Assembly: GCA_017506865.1 (NCBI GenBank)
Contig: JAFCMP010000068.1
Location: 1,302,001 to 1,366,000 of the forward strand
DNA from: Tribonema minus
Lineage: Eukaryota; Sar; Xanthophyceae; Tribonematales; Tribonemataceae
Reading direction: 5' to 3'
DNA length: 64,000 nt
Of the stretch, positions 1-13,419 are shown piece by piece. The notes under the pieces are model-generated. The model did not search any database. It was not told the DNA's origin and saw only the letters and a program-made list of their open reading frames with translations. Numbering within the stretch: position 1 is the first letter of the stretch; every line of letters begins with the position of its first letter. The position numbers and the translations under genes were made by a program.

Positions 1-1083
1 CAGCACGAAGCTTAGTGTCCTGCACTTCTGTCGTGGAGTGCTGTCCGGCAGCCGGAAGTTTACCGTCACCGACTTTTTCAGGGTTACGCTTGAAGTTGGT
101 GGTTCTGAGCAAAGCCTCAAGACCCAGGCTCTGATAAAGCCAAGATGGCTGCTATGCAGTTAACGCTGCTTGTTGCTGCTCTTGATCAGCGTTTCTGAGG
201 CTCCAGTTGAACTGCCAGCAGCACATGAAAGCCTCGCGCTAACGCTACATCTGGTGGGCGAAGCGACTGCAGGGTGAAAAAATGGGGGGGGGGTGAACGT
301 ACTTTAGTGCAGCTCAAGAAAGGGTGACCTCTATTTATGTTGCTGTGATAAAAAGTACTAATAAAGCGTCCAGTGGCCTTAATTATCGATACGACGGTAC
401 CTAAACAGCATCGCACACTTCAGAAGAAGCTGCCACAGCTTTGTTGTTTCTCGCTGCATACTCGAGTGTGGCTTTGTAGCATTTGAAACTTTGATGACTA
501 AGTAGAAGAGTACACCACAGCTCGTTGTCTGAAAATTGTCAGCTCGAAGGTGTTTTGGTGTGCATGACGATGTGCACTTCTGTAGTACCACACAATATGT
601 ATTTGTAAACTGCATTGTGAAGTATTTCCCAGTGCGTCAGCATGTATTTACCAGTATCATGGGACGGTTCTGGTCTATGATTGGCTAACAATGACTTGTA
701 CACCGCTGCCAGTTAGTGTCAGAGTTTGGCTTACTAATGCTATGTACACCCGAACTTTTTGATGAGAAGACTGCCATGCGGGATTTATCTGCACCAACCA
801 CAACAGGCGTTTTTGTGCAGACTGCCATGTGGACCACTATCAAATGCTTGACTTCATCATGGGTGACTGCACTGGCCAATGCCCAGTCAAGTGCAGAATT
901 GTCGCCTTACTGTCTGAAGATTGTGGGTAACAATCACTTCACGACTGCCACACCATTAATAACAGCAGCAATCTAACACAGGAGGATCGCCAGTCCTCAT
1001 GAGCCATGGTGGCTTTGTTCTTTTGTTGCATGCAATTTTTAATCCCATTCGTTCTGACCCATTCAGTGATGTTTCTTTGCCAG
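1..1083. other. Left edge, no gene resolved
   Basis: No conserved protein was recognised on either strand. The P5B ATPase that starts downstream should have roughly 200 or more further N-terminal residues (cytosolic N-domain and first membrane spans). Its missing exons are either here, too diverged to see, or left of the window. A + strand frame from base 2 stays open for about 57 codons and ends in TAA near 162; it could be the last exon of an upstream gene, but nothing in it is diagnostic. Confidence 0.4.
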
Positions 1084-4000
1084 AGCACTTGTTGAAAAAA
1101 GCACTTGTTGTGGGCATGATATGTACTCTCAGTGGGCTATACTCACAGCTGTACCTATGTGGTGATGGTGCTGTTGCATGTGAGCAGGAGGCTTTGCAGG
1201 TCAGAAAGAACCAGCGATCACTGCAGAAGATAGCAGGCACGCAGGTCCCAGTGGAGCGAGCTGTGGTGCGCATGTCACAAAGGGCACACACACACACACA
1301 TTCAGCAGCTGCTCTGGGGGTGCAACCAGTGGTGCCATCAGGAGTGCAAACCGACATTTCACTTGCAATCGAAACGGTCATGTCAGCGGACCTGATGCCA
1401 GGAGATGTCGTTCGCATCAGGACTGGGGAGCAGTGCCCCTGTGACCTGGTGCTGCTGGCTGGGCAGCTCGTGGTCAGCGAGGTGCGTGAGTAGTGGTGCA
1501 CATCTGCTTGTACACATCTTAGTTCACACTCCAAATGTTCATGTGCTTGGCGCATTGTTTCTGCCATTGCAGCATGTGCACACTGGGGGTAGGTTGTTGC
1601 AGTACTGCAGTAGCTATTTGCACAACGGCTAATGGTTCACAAGCGGTCTTAATGCGCTGCTTGGTGGTGCTTGATGTGATGCATGCTGAAGCTGCAGTTC
1701 ATGTACCCGAGGCCTTGCGATATTCTGCTAATACATGTACATGTACAATGGGTTGTCTGATTCAATGAAGATGATTGACTGCACGTGTCATCTGCAAAGC
1801 ATGCATGGCCTCTGGCAGGATTATGTGTACTGTCATTATTGCCTACCTTACATGTGGAAGTATGAGTGCCGCTTATCCGATCGTGAGGCAACCTGCATAA
1901 TGATTGTTGATCACGTTACAGGCGATGCTGACTGGCGAGTCTGCGCCTGTGGTCAAGTACTCACTGCCACTGGAGCCCGTTTCTGGCTCGCCTCCTGGCT
2001 TTGATGTGACCAAGCATTCCAAGCACCTGCTGCTTAGTGGCACTCTGGTGCTGCAGGCAAACCCCCCTGGTCACCCCCCTGTTGGCTGGGACGAGCCTGG
2101 CAGGCAGTCTGTGTGGCATCTGCTGCAAACAAACAATGGAGACATTGCTGCTCAGGAGGTGAGCAGCGAAGGTCATGTACGCATGGATTGATGATGAGTG
2201 ATGACATGAACCTTTACGGGCACTGTCGTAACATCTTCACAAAACTGCACAATCCCTCACAATCAAGTAGTACTACACACCGGGTGCAGCAAGCATGTTA
2301 CTGCTATTCTTCATACGGTCAGCTGCTGCACTTGCGCAATGGTCTACGACACAATGTGACGTGCTTGCGCAATTGCACACTCTAGCCACAATGCACCAGT
2401 GGTGCCTGTAGCCTTCAACATGCCATAGGCACACTCGTAGTACTTGAAGCAGCTGACAGTTTCGAGCGAGTGATATATGCGCCGCTGATGCATGCATTCA
2501 CAAATATATACATGGAGAACGTCCCATGTCAGGCATTTGAGACAACGCACTGTGCATCCTGTTGTGTGCCACTGCAGGAGTACCCAGTGCTGTCACTAGT
2601 GGTGGGGACAGGTGCGAGCACAGCCAAGGGGCGCCTCATCCGTGCCATCAAGCATCCACAGAGCAAGACCTCCCATGCAGACGAACAGGAGAAGGACAGC
2701 ATGGCGTTCTTGCTGGTGCTGTTTGTCATTGTCCTGATATTTGTGGCCTGGTATGCCATCTACGCAGGCGTACGACAGCACCAAAGCGCCGGCAAGATAG
2801 TTCTGCGCTGCATGGACATTGTGACCATCATGGTTCCAGCTGCGCTGCCACTGGCTCTGACCATTGGTGCCAGTGCTGCACTACAGCGCCTGATGCAGCG
2901 TGGCATCTTCTGCACCGCACCAGACCACATAGTGTCTGCTGGGCACGTGGACACCATATGCTATGACAAAACTGGCACGCTGACCAGGGAGGGCGACACA
3001 CTGGTGGGTATCATACCAGCACAGTCGCACAGCCTCAAGGTGGCACAGTCCCTGCCTGACATGGCTGCATGGGGGCTCACCAAGGTGAGGCGTCATGCAT
3101 GTATATCCCTCGTTCATACTTTGAGGCATATTCACTCAACAGAGAGCATGAGCTTGACAAACTCATAGTCCGTGAGCCTTTAGGTGGCCTGTCATTGTCT
3201 GTATGCATGAGATGGTCGCCCCTGGTTTATTTTTCTCCATCAGGCCCTTGTTGGCAGCACGATTGCTTTCACTGCTTCCCCTGGCACTATTGCAATATTG
3301 AGCATATTGAGCGTGGGGTGCTGTTGCAGCAACACGCCTGCGTGCCATTGGTTTGTTGCCGCATCACCGTGCTACCAGTCTGCTCATTGTCCACTCATTT
3401 TACATCGCAACTGCTACTCAGGCTTGCCTATTGCTGGAATTTCAATGGATTATTGTTTTAAGCCATACCTGAATGGTCCACTTTCCCAACAACACTGTGT
3501 TGATGTGCCTTTCTGCTGACACAGTAGCTGCGGTCATGAAATGCGCAGCTCTCCAATATAACATGATGATGCGCACATACTGTGATGTGCTTACCTCACA
3601 TGTGTGGCTGCTGCTCCTGTGTCAGTGCCATTGCATGATGGGTGTCAAGGATGGTAGCACAGCAATAAGTCACAAGCGCTTGTCTTGACCAGTCACTGAA
3701 AAATGAGTCGTTCCCAATATTCAAAGACCTGCCTGACTGACGCATCATACAACTGTAATCAAATAAATGGGTGTTGTAACTCACAGGATCTCATTTCAAT
3801 GCATTAGATTTATGTGCGTCAGCAGCATATTGGCTGCTTCCAAATTTCCGCATTTGCAGGATGTGGGTGGAGACATGGCACATGTCATGAGCGCTTGCCA
3901 TAGCTTGGAGCCGTTGGAGTCTACGGGATGCCTGGTAGGGGAGTCACTTGAGCTAGGTGAGCACAGCTTCCATTGCGCAGTCTGCAACTCAGCGCGGGCT

Positions 4001-7000
4001 TTGTGTGTTCTTGGACGCTGCTATAGTCGTCATAACCCATACGCATTCACTTGACGTTTTTCCTTAAGCATGCGGTGGAGAGAATATGGTACTTGGAAGC
4101 ATCTGGGTTAGCGGCAGAGTGTGCGTTTTTGCTTCTGAGTATCATGGTAAATGCAAATTCAGGCGAGATGCTGGCATTACTTGACGAGCGTCCAACACTG
4201 GTGCTGGCATTGTGTGCATGGCTGTTCACTGGTGCCATGCTCCACTGCCTCCGCAGAGATGTTTGGTGCCACCGGATGGCAGCAGGTGCAGCGCCCCTCT
4301 CGACAAGACCGCATGGCGGGCAGCCACTTCCAGCAACTGCTCAACAGTTCGCCGATGGGCCCTCAAGTGCCCAACTTTGCACAGTCCATCGTGACGCCAC
4401 CGGAAGGAGACAAGGTGGGCAACAGCGCTCAACTTGCCACAAAAGTACACTCACGATGAGTGAATAACCTCTCTCCGTATACGTTGGTGCCCGGCAACTC
4501 TGTAGGAGGGTAGTGGTCATGAGCAGTCAGCTGCAATATCAGTTGTTGCTTCGAAGTGAAAAGTAGGCATTACCTTGTGTGAAGTTCAATACTTCAAAGT
4601 ATGCTACTTGAAGCACCTGGAGGGGTACACTTGTAAGTCACCGATGAAATCACATCCAGTGGAAGCTCGTGCCAGCTCATACCAGCTGCACAACAGAGTT
4701 GTGCATGTAGGTCAACCTCTACGGTCTTGCACCTACTTCATTGCACAAACTTTTCGTACAAAACAGGCATGCAGGTCAGAAGGAAGCATTTTGCCATTCC
4801 ATGTCACAGGCTGCCACTCATCACTAACTGATGAAGCTATCTGGCTTTCAGAGCATTGCCATTTACGTTCCTCATCGTTTTTTTGTTGAGCATTGCCGTT
4901 TACGTTCCTCATCGTTTTTTTGTTGTGCTGACACCTTCTCTACATGGTTGCGTTTGTGTGCAGCTGCATTGCCCCCTAGCGGTGGTGCACTTGTATCCAT
5001 TCGACGCAGACACCAGGTGAGCAAAAGGCTTCAGTAAAGTGTTGGCAACATGTGACTCTCGTATTATGTACTTGCACATTTAGTTGGCGTCACATGGAAC
5101 TTGCAGCTGCCTAGATGGCCTCACCAGTGTGGTGAGGTTAGGGTTGGATGATGGGCCATCTTGATGATGACAAGGCCACTGCGAAGCTGAGCTTGTTCAT
5201 AAAAAAGAATGGACCCAGCTTTCATTTGTCCGGCATACGCTCGAGAATGGATACACAGACACCTCAACAGCTGCCGTTGACCTGCACTGTGGTGAAACAT
5301 AGTATGCACTTGTCGATTTCTGATGTTTGATGCTGATGCAGACAGATGCATAACGTGTACCACGCCATCAGTCACAATACGGTATTCCACATTTGAGCCA
5401 CTTGGTCTGAGCAGGGAGGTGCCGCTGACCTGAAGTGTGCAACGTGTTTAGTCATGTGCGCGTGCACTGCTGTTGCGGCGTCTCTGTTTGTTGGCAGTAG
5501 CCCGCTGCCGCCTGAGAAACTGAGTGCTGTCTATGCTGTTGATGTTCTCTTGCAGGCTCATGTCTGTGCTCACACTGCCACTTCTGCCAGACACAAACCC
5601 GCAATGTGGTCTGCAAACACCAGACTTGCTGCTGGTCACAAAGGGTGCCCCGGAGAGTGTCATCAAGGCTTGCGACAAGGCAACGGTTCCTGCCGGGCAC
5701 CAGGCACGGTACGTTGTGCCAGACTGCATCAAAGTGCATGACCTATTTAGTGCGGTGCAGCTATAAACATCAATGACGTAGGTCTATGTCTTGAGCCTGT
5801 GCAAATGTGTGATGTGCTCTGAGGTATCACCGCCTGCAGTGTGTGTGTATAGGCAGCGTGGCACTGTTGTATGCTGAGAGGCATATGTCACCCTTGAGAA
5901 GAAGGTGACGAGAACGATGCAATTGCTTTGTTTCTTGCATGGAGCGCCACCTTCAACAATCTCGATGATTTTGTCAATGACAGCAATACAATGGATGCAG
6001 TGAATACTGAAATGAGCACGTCTTGTTGAACATGACTTTGCTGTACCAACGGCCCTGTTTGTGGTTAGAAGCTCAAATTATGGGTGGACTTCTTTCAGGC
6101 AGAAGCTTGCAGCTGAGAGCTCAACAATCTGCTGCAGTCTCGGCGAATGCCATTGTGCCACCTGGCTCGCAGGGTTGTTGAGGGCTACTGTAGGCTCCAC
6201 TTGCCTGCAGAGGGACATGTTGCGCGCGCACCTTTGCCTGCAACTGTGCATTCATTCACTGCTCCCTTGGCAGCAGTAGCAGCTTTCAGACACGCAACTC
6301 ATGCCGGCTGAAGTCATATTAATAATCCTCCATCTCAACATGGGGATTCCACGGGTTAGGTGGCACCCCCCTGACCACCAGGAGTTGTATAATCAGCCCC
6401 CGTTTCCCTGATCACCGTTTCCACTGTACCAGCATAAAAATAAAAACGTTGTCCGCAGCATCAGGGAGTGCAGGTGTACAGGGACTGACAAGTGCTGCAT
6501 TCATGCGGTGTCTAATGAATATTTGGCTCCAAGAGACAGTGCTCAACCTTGCCTGCAGCAGCGCTCATTCAAAGGTGCTTTCTACTTGCAACTTTCTCTG
6601 GTGTGGCACTGATTTCTGCAGCCTGAGCGACATGGCGGCCCAGGGGTATCGTGTACTTGCGTGCGCTACCAAAGTGCTCAGAGGCATTGATGCTACTAGA
6701 GCCAGCCACCTGCAGCAAGCGGCTTTGGAGACAGGTCGGTGCAACCATATCTTATCCATGACGTCAATGTGAAATGGTGGGAGGCTGGCCTGCCTGAGTC
6801 AGAAAGCACAGATTGCTTATCACCTGCTCCAATGCACTCGCCATTGTGGCATACGGCACACAACTTATAGCTCTTGCAGGATCAGCGCACTGTTCGATGG
6901 CTCTTCATGTTCGGTGTGAGAGTGTACTGTATAGCTCACTACCATGCCAAGGACGGACAGCGAAGGGACCCAAGAAGACACAGGACTCGCGGCTGATGCA

Positions 7001-10000
7001 TGTGTTGCTAGGAGTAATAATTGAGAATGAGGATGCAACACCTGCATGAACTTCAACAGGCACTTCAGTGCTCAGCAGGATCCAGCCCTCCAATGTGTAT
7101 TGAGCTGTGCGCTGTATGTTTCACAATGAGCCATGTGTCAACACAAGTGATCATGTGTGTTTTAGAGCAGGCATGAGTAATCCTTTAAAAGTGGTACATG
7201 TTGGCATGAACGACGCTAAAGTGCACTTGATGTTACAAGCACCGCAGTATGCACGGCTTCCTCACTACGGTGCCCGCACATGCTGCACGATTCCTTAGCT
7301 TGCTCCTCTGCTGTAAAACTTGTAAACCATCTGTTGTGTTGCCTACAGGCATGGCATTTGCTGGCTTCCTGGTGATGGGTAATCAGGTACTTCTAAGACA
7401 TTGTCTTGCTCTAGCTGTGTCCCAACAAGTGTTCGTGAGAGCTACCTGTGTGGGTTGCCAAGCTCACAAAACAAGTTGCAAACAACCCTTGGCTTCATGC
7501 ACTCTTAAAGAGCGACATTGTTGTATGTGCCGGTGTGCAAACTTCTTAATTCTATGAAGTACTTCTATATGCAGACAGGACGGCGATTCGGCGCTTGCAT
7601 GCACTGAACGCATGCAGGCTTCACTTGGCTGCGCCGTGTGCCAGCAGGCTGGACGCAGGGCGATACACTTGACATGCTGCACAAGAACCTGAATGGAAGA
7701 TGGCAGACTCTTGGTCCTCGTTTTTTCCTTAAAAGCATCAGATCTCAGGATTGTTGTTTGATTGCGCACAGCTGCAAAGGGGTGCAGCTGATTGGCAATG
7801 CTTCCAATGTCTTTTGAGCATTACATTTACGTCGACACAGCATGAGCATAACCAGCACGGCGGCTTTCTATATCTTGCCGTACCGCACCAAGTCTGTGTA
7901 CAATCTTAGGGTTAGGGTTAGGGTAAGCTGCAATCTGCACACAGCATTTGTTATGCCTTCATGGCGTTGATTGACACCACTGCCGAGCTGCAGCGCTTCC
8001 ACTTGTTGAAACAACTTATCGCTGTGGTGGTCTGTGAATCTCACACGTTGCTCAATTTGCATGATGCAGGTCAAGGCGCAGACTGGGGCTGTCCTGCAGG
8101 CCGTCACTCGAGCAGGTACGATACTCATGGTTTGCATCGGAGATCGAACTGCTTTCAGCTTGTGTAGTATTTGGTCACCAACTGGCTAAAGTTAGGGCGT
8201 TGCATCACTGCACCCGCATACTTCGAAGTATAATTCTGGTGCACCCATGCGCGCATGCTATTGCCATATACTGCGGCATGACCTGACAGCTAGCGCTGTA
8301 CCTGTTGTTGTGGTGACATAGAAGTATCATGCGACACCTTCATATGCCATCACACAGATTACATGCGAACTTGTCATGCCATCTCTTCCTGACTTGATTT
8401 GTACTTGCGCTGCGTTCACGCGCTACACAGGTGTGCGGCAGTGCATGATCACAGGGGACAATGTGCTGACTGCGGTCGCCGTTGCAAGAGACAGCGCTGA
8501 AAGTAACATGTGGCAGTCAGGTGAGTGCCAGTGCCAGGTGGTGCTGGGTACACACTAAGTCTTTCATTGACATTCAGGACGGTAGGTATCGACAATGGCA
8601 ATGACACATCTGTAGCGTGTCCTTCCCCAAGAGTCACCATTGAGTTGTTGGCTTGAGCTGATTCTGTGCCTTATGCCGCACAGAAGTTGACATTTGACAA
8701 GCATTGCTGTTGGCCAGATTGTGAGTAATGCATCAAAAAATCACGGCGCAGTGCATGATGGTATGCGGGCCTGAAGGTTTGCATTGACTCTGTTACTGCC
8801 ATTGATCATTGCTAGTTCAAGAGTCAGTGACGCAATCGACATGCATTGTTTGTGCACATGAACCAGGTATAACATCTGCAGTTGGCGTTGTCAGTGCAGG
8901 CCACCTTGTCACGATTAATACAGCATGCTCATATGCTGCGGATATTGCAGGCGTGACTCAGCACAGCATATGCAGGCATACATAATGCATCAGCAGCAGA
9001 GTATTGTAATTGTGCGATGCATGTTGTCCATGCAGGCACATGCACCACATAAAACTATGTAGTAGAAGTATCACTGTACATGCGGTACACATCAGTGCAA
9101 CCAGCTGATCTATGCTTCTTCAGCAGCTCCTGCAGCACTTCAGGTCATAAAATAGCCTTGTTCACAAGCAGCTCACCAGTATAATACCATAGAAGTATAA
9201 TTCCACACTCTGAAGCATCACACGCATGTCCACTTCTAGTCCCTGATTCTGACAAGCAATACGAAGTTGATGAAACACCGCCACTATGGTGACTGCCCTT
9301 GTAATCGTTGCTGGTGCAGGCAAGGCTGCGTGCTTCATTGACAGGAGCTCAGACACATCCCTGACTGGCGCCGCAGCATGCACAGTGTTGAGCGGTGCAG
9401 CGCTTGCTGGAGCAACAGGCGTAGGCAGTGAAGGCGAATGCAGTCCAAATGGTCACGACCTGCAGAGGCGTTCACTGGCACAGGCCCTAAGTGAGTATCA
9501 GATTGGGCTTCCATAGTGCTAGTCACGCAGGGATCCAGCGCCCATTATAATGCGTTTTATCGTGCACATGCATGATGGCATTCCAGTGGATAACTGAGAG
9601 ATTGCAACATGTCATGTATACATACTTGATCGCATTGATATCACAACATACACATCATCATGGGCTGCAATGCGGCTGTTCGCACCAATTGATGAAGCCG
9701 GACAAGCTTACTGTAGTGAGCAGCACGGAGTTGTCAGTGCCCGGTAAGCACAACAGTAGCAAGGCACATCAACATGAGCACAAGCAGCAGCAGCAGCAGC
9801 AGCGGCGGCACCAGCTCTCCCGCAGCACTTGTTTACACTGCATCGGACTCTACCCCAGGTGTGGGTTTCGTGCTCCATGCCTATATGCCCATGTCATCAG
9901 AGTACACATGCGCAGAACGGTGGCAGACATGTCTCACAACTTGACACCACAAACACACACAAACACTGGCACATACCCTTAACGGGCCCTGGCGTGCTTC

Positions 10001-12159
10001 GACTGGATGGGTGTGTGACCGTGTATGGTGAGCTAACCCCAATGGCATGCAGACGTCTGCATCAAGTAGATGGTAGATCTGATGTAAATACATAATCATG
10101 ACTGTATTCAGCTGTGCCCATCGCGTGCGCTTGGCAGGTGCTGGCGGTGAGGCATGGCTCATGGAAGTCAATGTGGCTATCACCGGCGCAGCAATATCGG
10201 AGCTATATGAGGAGCATCTGACACGTTGCCAAGGTAAACAACTAGCAGTACAAACAGCACCCCTGCCACTGCACTATTTTGTGGAACACCATTGGAACTG
10301 CGTCTGAGTTGTCATGTTTTAGGCGCTGTTGGTCACTCACAATGTTGCGACTTGCTGCACCTGAGTCATGCATTGCTGAACCAACAGCGCAGAGACCAGG
10401 CTGTCAGGTGCAGCAAATGTAACAGCAACGCAGGGTCAGTTGTTCCTTGTGTGCATGCTGCAACTGCACAGGCGTTTTACTGCAGCTGCACAGGTCGTGT
10501 GTCTATGCAAATTTCAGTTGCAGCTCCCATGATATCACTCGGGCACATGAACATGAACAGGGAGCTCTGTATAGGGATCAAATTGGGGAATTACATGGTA
10601 GAGGCAAGTGCCGCTGATGCTGCAGCAGTATATGACAGCCAGTGGCACTGCCGCTGCAGCAAGAGTATGGCAAGTGCTGCCACTTTGGAGCAAGTACGCT
10701 CATGCAAATTTGCTGTCCGTGTCCTCAAAGACAAAATGCCTAATGTCACATTTGATCTACTGCTTCTCGCTGTCGGGCAAGAGGAACTCATATTCCGCCA
10801 CAGATCGCGTGGCTTATGATGTGGTCTGACAAGTTGCACTTCAGATTAGCTGCTGCTACTGGACCTTCTCCCTCTGCTATCGTCCAGGTGATAAACTGAG
10901 AGCTTGTCCAGCTAACCACTGCTGCCGTATGTAGGAAATCCTGTTGTAGCTCACGCCATTCTGTACAATTAATGCCAACATGTCCGCAACACACGCTTGC
11001 AAACTCATCTACAGGGAAGGAGGATTGGCCTACCAATGTCTACAGCCCCGACTTTAATGCAGGCACAGCAAGTGCGCTGGTGTTACTTCTCAAGCACACA
11101 CACGTGTACGCACGTGCGGCGCCAAGGGAGAAACAGCTCATCGTACGCTGCCTGCAGGGCCTAGGGCATGTGGTGTGCATGGTGGGTGATGGCGCCAATG
11201 ACTCCTTCGCACTCAAGAGCGCTGATGCGGGTCTCAGCATTGCTGGTCATGAGAGAGACCCCAGCGAATCAGCTGCTGAGGACACGCTGGCGGTTCCCTC
11301 CATAGCTGCGCCGTTCAGCACACCAATTGCGCACATTGGCGCCGTCCCTCTGCTTCTGCGCGAAGGTCGCTGTGCGCTGGCCACCTCGCTTGTATCGTTC
11401 AGATACATGTTCCAGTACGGTGTCACACAGTTCATGGCAACAAGCCTGCTGTATGTACACCTGTCCACACTCAGTGCGTGGCAGTTCCTCATAGCAGACC
11501 TGGTGAACACCCTGCCGCTTGTCATGGTACTCAACCTGACGGCCAGTGCAGACCATCTGCAGGCTGGTCTACCATTCACCAAGCTAGGCAGCTGGCGTTT
11601 CGTTGGAGCTTTGGCAGGCAACTGCGCCATCATCTGTCTGGGTCAGGTTTTACAGTTCCTTGCGCTGCGCGCTCAATCCTTTTACGATCCTCTCAGCGCC
11701 AAAGAAGGCTCACAGGGTGATCCCAGTCAGGAGGATACCATGCTATTCCTGAGTTCCACCTTCATGTACCTCACGCAGGCGATCGCCCTGTGCCATAATT
11801 ATGGTGGTTTTCGGGCAAACGCCACCACCAACAAGCCTCTGGTTGCCATTGTACTGGTGCTCTTCACCTTCAACTCAGCGCTGTTTCTAGTGCCAACGGC
11901 AGCAGCACAGTCATGGCTGCAGATGGTGGACACCATACCGTGGTGGTTTCTGTTTGCGAGCTGGCTGTGGGCTCTGGCATGTGGGGCGGCCCTAGTTGCG
12001 TTCGAGCACTTCTGTGTGGTGAAACGGGAGGGGTTTTGGTTTGAGCGGCAGCGGCAGCAAACTGCTGGAGGCAAGTTGCTGAGTTTGCACATGCCATTCA
12101 CAAAGCAAGCCACCATTAGCGCCACTGCCGGCTCAAGCCCGCGCTATACACTGGTGTAG
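1084..12159 (+). CDS. P5B-type P-type ATPase (ATP13A-like), multi-exon, N-terminus missing
   Basis: Endomembrane P-type ATPase; characterised P5B members export polyamines from late endosomes or lysosomes. Exons inferred from frame and splice consensus: 1084-1481, 1922-2158, 2578-3084, 3860-3956, 4257-4414, 4964-5016, 5556-5708, 6622-6734, 7349-7386, 8070-8115, 8431-8520, 9320-9490, 10138-10233, 11015-12159, about 1,100 codons, every junction phase-compatible. Motifs in order: LMPGD; actuator loop MLTGES; VVGTGASTAKG; membrane motif VPAALP (PPALP in most P5B, PPELP in P5A); phosphorylation site DKTGTLT; CHSL; KGAPES; MITGDNVLTAVAVARD; hinge GDGANDSFALKSAD; then six or so C-terminal membrane spans, with LLREGRCAL before them, ending in TAG. 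The VPAALP form supports P5B over P5A. Odd points: the Pro-to-Ala change in that motif and SF in place of the usual CG after GDGAND. The first exon start at 1084 is a guess from an acceptor and an adjacent hydrophobic stretch. Confidence 0.88.
4851..4924. repeat. Two-copy tandem repeat, 37 bp
   Basis: Units 4851-4887 and 4888-4924 differ at one base. They lie in an intron of the ATPase just upstream of the acceptor at 4963, and each ends in a T-rich run, so the repeat doubles the polypyrimidine tract in front of a 53-bp exon. Confidence 0.9.
7906..7925 (+). repeat. Interstitial telomere-like array (TTAGGG)3
   Basis: Three perfect TTAGGG units followed by TA lie inside the ATPase intron between exons 7349-7386 and 8070-8115. 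The same hexamer recurs near 42.5, 44.7 and 57.1-57.4 kb, which suggests that TTAGGG is the host telomere repeat. Confidence 0.85.
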
Positions 12160-12747
12160 ATGCCAGTGCCTTCAGCAGGTGCAGCCTGCGTGCAGTGGCA
12201 TGTTAGCATCAGTAGCCCTGCTGTTGGCGCTGTACACGCACAGTACTGCAAATGGCCCCCTCTGAAATCCGGTACGTAGTTGTAAGCCATGCACCTGTAG
12301 GCTGTGTGGCTGTTTCCAGGTGCTCACACAATGTGCCCTGGCGGGAACCGCAGAGGGACCGGCAAACGCTTCATGACTGCTGTGCTGTGCTACGTGCACT
12401 GCCGTCTGTGTTGCAAGTTGAGGTACGCATTCGTGTTGGTGTGCTTGAGTTGCGAGTCAAATGCTGTCACATGAAGAGTGTCATACTCCCACAAAGAGCC
12501 ATGTCAGATTTGCTGCCTTGCACATTGCAACTTACTGACAATGCATTGCCATCATACCTTTGATGTCAGCCTGTTGCATGCCGTGCACTGTCCATGTCTA
12601 CAAGCGCCTCGTGCACAAATCCTCGAACCCTGTGTTATTTGCATCATTGGCGGATTGTGAGGCTGGCTTGATGAAGCGAATGACTCAGTGGTGAAACGCC
12701 TCTCTGAGTGTTGCAGTGTGTTTCGTACGCACTGATACGTTTCTCGT
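12160..12747. other. Intergenic, nothing recognised
   Basis: Downstream of the ATPase stop codon. Only short frames without recognisable motifs are present. The ATPase 3' UTR and polyadenylation signal should be here but no clear signal was picked out. Confidence 0.5.
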
Positions 12748-13419
12748 GTGTTCCAGCTGGCAAGTACCGATGCATACAGGCTTGCGCTGTGTGTGTGTGT
12801 GTTGTTGGCAGCAATGGCAGAAGGTACTGGAATTTTGTGCATCCGCTGTTCAACTCACTTGCTGAGCATCACGCAAGCTGGAAAACTCTTCTGCCTTCGA
12901 CGCTCTGCAAGCTTGCCTGATCTCAAAGATGTAAAACTTGAATGTGCGGACATTCAAGTTGTTGCATTGCCGCTTGCTGGCACCGCGCTGTGTACGCAGA
13001 TCACCAGAGTAAAATACACTGCAGCAAAGAGGGCAGAAATCCTACCTCAAGCCAATAAATGTGCTACAACGGACAATGAATGCAGTGCGGATGCAGACAA
13101 AGCCTCGCTTGGGAACTTGCATTTGTTCTGTGAGCCCCAACAGGACAAGCAGCACAGCCAGAGTGAAGATGAGTCGGGTTGCTATCACTCGCATAATTTT
13201 CTGCGTTGGATTGCAGCTATATGTGTAAAGATGCAGGTGGACATACGGAAGCTTACACGATGCAGATATTTATTTATATACATTGTGTGTCTTCAGCCAT
13301 GCGACGAGGAGCGCAGCGCACCCGGGGCCCCGGCTATGTGCTGCGGCTTTGGGTATGTGCACCTTCGTTGAGCGGGCGACATGTCATCAGAGAGTTCCAG
13401 GTAGCAGAGCTTCCTATAT
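12748..13419 (+). CDS. Unidentified open frame, possible exon group
   Basis: A frame of about 207 codons is open from 12748 to 13371, long for unselected sequence here. It begins with a non-ATG codon, and a TTCCAG acceptor lies at its edge, so it is more likely an internal exon than a full gene. A donor-like CAG|GTGGAC follows residues ICVKMQ. A second frame has a strong acceptor (TGTCTTCAG) before an ATG at 13298 and a donor-like CAG|GTAGCA near 13400. Residues are Cys- and Ser-rich with an acidic patch; no domain was recognised. The two pieces may be exons of one + strand gene, but that is a guess. Confidence 0.3.
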
